From contig NC_081154.1 in assembly GCF_958295425.1 (NCBI RefSeq), positions 11,153,766 through 11,217,765 of the forward strand: DNA of 64,000 nt, in the 5' to 3' direction. Below are positions 59,421 to 64,000 of the stretch, in pieces; position 1 is the first letter of the stretch; each line of letters starts with the position of its first letter. A model generated the notes under the pieces. That model searched no databases and was not told the origin of the DNA. It saw only the letters and a program-made list of their open reading frames with translations. The translations under genes and the position numbers were made by a program. Source of the stretch: Solea solea. Lineage: Eukaryota; Chordata; Actinopteri; Pleuronectiformes; Soleidae.

Positions 59421-62202
59421 ATGATATGAAGAAATGGCTCACAGCATTGTGGGATCTGGAGTTAAGAAAACCATAACAAAGTTGTTGTTTTTTCATATTT
59501 AAAAACAGATTTGTTGGGCACAGGCGTCAAAGTAAATTCATGCCATTATTTTTTATTCCTTTTATTCCTCTTGCGGCCAACAAGTGTGTATTCTAAGCAA
59601 CAGCAGCCAAAAATTTTTTTTGAAGGTGAAATTTTTTTTAAGCAAATCAAAATTGGACTAAAACATGTTGCACCCTAAGCTCGCCGAGGGACCACAGAGG
59701 TTAAAGTGTGGCTCCTCTAACCCAGATGCACAGGATGAGTGTCTCTTAGATACATGTACATATATTACACTTTTCTACATATTTCTATACATTCACTGCA
59801 TTTACACAGTGATTATTAACAAACCAGGCCCTTGCAAGGAACAAAGAAAAAGGAGCAGAAAGGGAAGGTTAAAAGAGGGAATGGTTAAAGAGAGAGGAGA
59901 GGGAAAGAGAGCAGGATGTGGTGAATGAGGGAGAGGCAGTGAGCAAATATGCAAAACATGCATGCCTTTGCCGACACACACACACACACTCTCTCCCTCC
60001 AATGCATACGGACACAACAGAACACACAGGTTAACATTAAACTTGCACAATAAAATCCCTCTTTTTTTAAAAAACAGCTGCTTTAAAAAAAAAAAAAAAG
60101 GAGCCTCAAACGTAGGATCTGTCAGACAACGAAAAAACAAACGAACACGAAACGAACGAACAAAAAAAAAGGAAAGGCTCCGGTTCATCACAGGAACAGA
60201 AAAGACAACGGGACGCTAAAAACACAACGAAACACGCAACGTCAAAATCAGACGCCCCCTCCCACGACAACACGATTGATTTTCTGTTCAGTCGGAAAAA
60301 ACAAGCACACAAACAAAAACACATAAAAAGCCTAAAGTTCTACACTTTGGTGGTTCATGTTTTTTTTTTTTTTATATCAAGATTCTCTCGTCATCAAGTT
60401 CTCTGACTGAGCCGACTCCATTGGTTTTTCCCTCTTTACTTCAGTTGAGGGAAAGCCTCCCTACATCTTTACATCAACGTCCAGGTAAACAAGCACAACA
60501 CTTTCTACCCAGTAATCCCTAGAATGCCAAAATGTGTCCAAAATCTCAGCTAACATCACATGCCTCCCTGTTTCCTCCCTTATTAGATAGTGACTATAAA
60601 TGCTTGGTTGGGTTCTGGTGGTTTCTGGTACATTTAGTCATAATTTACACAGTATATTCATAACTCATACTCATAAACTGTCACAAGTTCAACTGTAAAT
60701 CCTCTCCTCCCCCAGGACGTCTCATCTCGCACGGGCAGAAAAAAGATGGCTGCCAGGGGAGGGATAGAGGGCAAAGATGCGCCCTCCAATCAGGCGCCAG
60801 ATGCATGCATCATCCCATGGGGGCGGTGTCTTGTCTTCAGCCGACAACCCCAGCAGGTCAAAGGAGGGACAGGATTGGTTGGTATCGTGGAGAGGGATGC
60901 GATCTCGCCCGGCCGGGCTCCTGGCACTAGCCAATCCACGCTGAGGACGTGCCTCTTAAACACGCTCGCTGAAAAAAACTGCCCCCCAAAACATACACTC
61001 CAGTAGACTGGAGGCTCAGGACCACTGGTGGGGGGTGCAAGAGGAAACCATTAGTCTTTTTTTTCTTTTTAACAAAGGCAATTCAGTATTTAGCTACTGC
61101 AAGTGTTTGATATTAACCAGGTAAAATTTAAAGGATGATTCAGTTTCATTCTTAGGACGGAGAATTAGGGCCAAACAACAAAGAAAAACAACAACAAATC
61201 TTTAGAGAATAAAGTCGTAATATTCCGAGAATAAAATTGTAATATTACGAGAAGTCGCAATATTATGAGAATAAAGTTGTAATATTCCAAGAATAAAGTC
61301 ACAATATTATGAGAATAAAGTCATAATATTACAAAAATAAAATTGTAATATTATTAGAATAAACTCGTAATATTATGAGAATAAACTCGTAATATTACGA
61401 AAAAAGTCGTAATATTATAATCTCCACAAAAGAGATGATTTCCTCCAAGTGTTTGTGACTCTTTCTTCAAAACAAACTCAGTTTCTTGCACAGTGTTTTC
61501 AAAGTCCTGATGCTAACGATAATGTGGTGCTGACGTGACAAAAAGATTAAGTATGTCCTTATTTGTGAAGCCCAAACCAAAACATAACTTCACAAAATGC
61601 TCCGTGTTTCGCATCTGGTCTTTGCTTGATTTATAACAACTTTATTCTGGTAACATTAAATATTTTTTTCATTTCAGTTTGGCCCCAATACTCCTTCGTA
61701 TACTCTGACTTGGACCTTAGTTGATTTGTTCTGTCGTCATCTAATTACATTTCACCAGGTCACTGAACATCCTGATGTCTGCAAGTGTCCATGAGGGTTA
61801 TAACAGGATGCAATCAAAACCTCAAACCTCAACTATTATTCGTTCTTAAACTGAAATCACAGTTAATTAACAACTCATCCATGTTTAAGTTCTCATACAT
61901 AGAATATAGAGTAGTTGATTTTAATGGTGATGTGTGGTAATTACTATTACACAGTGAATATTGAACTTAATCTTGACTCAAAACAATTACATTGCAACAT
62001 CTGTCAGAAACAACACAAGATTATATTAATTGTTCAGCCCTTCTGTTAAAAGTCTATTCTGCATCAATCATATGTCAAGTAAACAAGAGGGAAAATTAGA
62101 TCTAGAGTTGCCATTTTGAACAGGTTAAGCTCTCATTTCGTTCAGCCGTGTTAAAAATAGACGTTATTAGTAGACAGACGTGCGCGTGAGCTGAATACCT
62201 GA
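58401..62202 (-). other. Possible long 3' UTR of camk2g
   Basis: No gene is visible. CaMKII transcripts commonly have long 3' UTRs, and this stretch continues from the camk2g stop without another gene. It includes homopolymer T/A runs (58570-58645, 60362-60376), a GA/GT run (59378-59420), a moderately GC-rich patch (60700-60990) and the 22-bp minisatellite. Minus-strand AATAAA candidates occur near the left end (TTTATT around 58319). Immediately after the stop codon the minus strand reads CAG|GTATTC, a possible donor for an additional 3' exon. Confidence 0.35.
61205..61419. repeat. 22-bp minisatellite, about 10 units
   Basis: Units such as GAGAATAAAGTCGTAATATT plus two bases, varying between GTCGTAATATT, ATTGTAATATT and CTCGTAATATT. 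Every unit keeps the palindrome AATATT. One unit is shortened by a few bases. Confidence 0.9.
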
Positions 62203-62435
62203 TCACTGGAGTGGTGCAGCAGGTGCTCCTGAGCAGTGGAAGTGAACATTGAGCCACTTGCCATCGCGGCGATGCCACACCCTGGTCTCCTCTGATTGGC
62301 TGGAGCGAGGGTGGCCCGTGGTGTCCACAAACTGCGTGAGTCTGATGTAGGCGATGCACGCCGCATCCTCACCGATCAGGTGCACGTGTGGGTTGAGAAG
62401 GGTGGTGTGCACCGGCTTGTTGTTCTTGCTGAGCA
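62203..62435 (-). CDS. camk2g: camk2g last coding exon: CaMKII association (hub) domain C-terminus
   Basis: 233 nt on the minus strand, acceptor TTTTATCCAG, ending in TGA. With the preceding exon it encodes [52 protein letters not shown] and [10 protein letters not shown]. This is the CaMKII hub domain that assembles the 12-14-subunit holoenzyme. The [16 protein letters not shown] ending and [13 protein letters not shown] junction fit the gamma isoform better than delta (SGSPTVPIK) or beta (CSGAPVAPLQ), as I remember them. The calcium/calmodulin kinase domain lies outside the window. Confidence 0.92.
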
Positions 62436-62618
62436 CTGGATAAAATACACCGAGACGGTAACAACATGTTTAACACTGTAAGATACACAACAAGGATCTA
62501 ATTATTTGTGATTTTTCTTCTTCTTTAACCGTCCTTGACTTAAGATGGAAAATGTTCATCATCAAAACAGAGTCACTTCTAAACTCATCCATGGATAGCA
62601 ATAAAAGAAATACAGCTA

Positions 62619-62871
62619 TGTAGAGCTAACGATTATTTTCATAATCAATTAATCGTTTGGTCCATAAAGCATCAGAAAACCTTAAAAAAAAATATCGGTG
62701 TTTCATCAAACCTGGAAATGACGAGGTTCTCAAATGTCTCGTTTTGTCCACAAACCAGAATGATTTCAATGATTTCTTTGTTATCCAGAGCAAACTGATT
62801 AATCGATTATCAAAATAGTAGATAATAGTAATAGATTGATTTAGTAATGGATTAATTGTTTCAGCTCTACA
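62619..62871 (+). mobile_element. Non-autonomous TIR repeat, copy C (most complete ends)
   Basis: Bounded by TGTAGAGC (62619-62626) and GCTCTACA (62864-62871), a perfect 8-bp terminal inverted repeat. The interior has CTAACGATTATTTTCATAAT, TTGGTCCATAAAGCATCAGA and GATTAATCGATTATCAAAAT, shared with copies A and B. It sits in the last camk2g intron. No clear target-site duplication. Confidence 0.72.
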
Positions 62872-63272
62872 GTTATGAGATGACTTCATTCGATTTTGAC
62901 ATTCAAGACACTGGACTGACAGAAAGACAACAGGTGAGGAAAAAATGAAGTAAGAAAACGGCTACACATCATTTATACCAACATTTGTAATGCACATTCA
63001 TTTATGGTGTAAAAAAGAGCCCGACTGAGATGATTAATCAACTGAAAAGATAAACTCTTAAAACAAATCATCAAATATTGAATCAACAATCGAAATAATA
63101 CGACTTATCAGGAGATGACACATTGTCCGAGAGAAAATACTGATCACTAAATCCCCTTGTGTTATATGCAGCAGCGCTAGCGAGTAGTAAACCTTAATTA
63201 AAAATGACAAACACTATAATATATAGAAAACAATATAGTTTGATGGGGTTTTGTGAACAGGAGGAGACTCAC

Positions 63273-63367
63273 AGTTTTCAAAGTAGAACTTGTGAAAGTC
63301 CATGCCCTCCACCAGGTTCCCCAGGGCCTCTGGTTCAAAAGAAGTAAGACCAGGGTCACAAATCCTC
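63273..63367 (-). CDS. camk2g: camk2g penultimate coding exon: association domain
   Basis: 95 nt on the minus strand (acceptor CTTCCTCAG, donor GTGAGT) encoding [17 protein letters not shown] and [14 protein letters not shown]. The 95-nt length is, from memory, the same as in mammalian CaMKII genes, and the phases join perfectly with both neighbours. Confidence 0.94.
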
Positions 63368-63491
63368 CTGAGGAAGAAAAGAAGGTGGGTGAGGAAGACG
63401 AGAGGAGAGGGACAGGAGAAGAAAGACCAGGGAGTCATTAGAAAGCAATTAGACATTAAATAAATCATTAAAAACAAGAAGGTGGACTCAC

Positions 63492-63567
63492 GTGTAGGCA
63501 TCGAAGTCTCCATTGTTGATTGCCTCAATCAGCTGCTCTGTTATCTTGATGATCTCCTGTTTACGAG
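63492..63567 (-). CDS. camk2g: camk2g exon: start of association domain
   Basis: 76 nt on the minus strand (acceptor CTCTCTGTAG, donor GTGAGT) encoding [18 protein letters not shown] and GDFDAYT. This is the conserved first helix of the hub domain. The 76/95-nt exon pair is a hallmark of vertebrate CaMKII genes. Earlier exons (variable linker, regulatory and kinase domains) would lie beyond position 64000. Confidence 0.94.
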
Positions 63568-64000
63568 CTACAGAGAGAACACACAGATAGATGGTGAATG
63601 GTGGGGAGCCATGCAGAAGGTGAGACAACAGGTAACTATGTGCTGTTTGTTTTTTCCTTGATGACATTTTCCCTCACTGCTTCAGCCCCTGCCTTCCCCT
63701 CAGGCTCTCTCTTCCTCCTCTGCAGCTACAGCTCGATGCTCCTCTTTAACCTCATCAGTCAAAGCCACAACAGCTCGCTCTATGTGCCTCGACCTCTTCT
63801 GTCGCTACGCTTGTCGCGTCCTAAACGGCTCAGAAACTGACCCAACACTACACTCTGCTGTGTGAACACACACTTCCTGGAAAACAAAAGCAGAAACTGA
63901 TGGTAAGCACCCGCCACTGAGTCTCTCACAAGGTCCCATTACGAGCTTTATTCAGAGATTTCAACAATGTTTCCTGTCTTGACATCCTGGTACCGTGTGA
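63568..64000 (-). other. camk2g intron sequence at the window edge
   Basis: I found no further CaMKII exon here. A plus-strand 80-codon ORF at 63598-63840 has no splice or homology support. Confidence 0.6.

Noticed and set aside
63598..63840. 80-codon plus-strand ORF near the right edge as a gene
   Set aside because: It lies in camk2g intron sequence on the opposite strand and has no recognisable content.

Overview
The window looks like nuclear DNA of a bony fish, probably a spiny-rayed (percomorph) teleost. The evidence is split vertebrate genes with canonical GT/AG introns, dense CA/TG and GA microsatellites, teleost-type tRNA-derived SINEs, short DNA-transposon derivatives, and a teleost-style TRIM gene of the bloodthirsty/TRIM39 type. 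No bacterial-type gene organisation is present.

Layout. (1) Positions 1-22,964 are one enormous satellite array of a 38-bp unit, roughly 600 copies. Units run on the minus strand from 1 to about 5,311 and on the plus strand from about 5,407 to 22,964. The array is therefore a giant inverted repeat around a 95-bp unique spacer. The plus arm contains multi-kilobase higher-order duplications (offsets 1,069, 2,056, 3,086 and 3,501 bp). Two tRNA-derived SINE insertions interrupt the array. The many short ORFs in it are translations of the repeat and not genes. (2) Positions 22,965-30,300 are AT-rich and microsatellite-rich intergenic DNA with a piggyBac-like MITE and a SINE copy. (3) Positions 30,491-52,544 (+) hold a complete 14-exon neurotrypsin-like gene (prss12 family): signal peptide, kringle, four SRCR domains and a trypsin-like domain. 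The spliced exons sum to 2,745 nt, an intact 914-codon frame. (4) Inside its second intron, on the opposite strand, lies a RING/B-box/coiled-coil/PRY-SPRY TRIM gene (38,530-40,203) with an interferon-response-like element upstream. (5) At 62,203-63,567 (-) are the last three coding exons of a CaMKII gene, most like the gamma isoform (camk2g). Its upstream exons lie beyond the window and its probable long 3' UTR extends leftward. prss12 and camk2g are therefore convergent.

The strongest biological observation is in the neurotrypsin protease domain. The His-Asp-Ser triad is retained, but both partners of the zymogen-activation salt bridge are replaced (Ile16 to Asn, Asp194 to Asn). The primary-specificity Asp189 is Asn, and the Ser214-Trp215 substrate-binding strand is Ala-Gly. 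A roughly 90-residue His/Ala/Glu-rich tail has been added. In an otherwise intact frame this suggests a retired or repurposed protease (a neurotrypsin pseudoprotease) that keeps its kringle/SRCR binding modules. Its position next to a gamma-type CaMKII gene, rather than the delta type found near human PRSS12, raises the possibility that it is an ohnologue.

Gene calls rest on reading the translations and splice sites by eye. No database comparison was possible.
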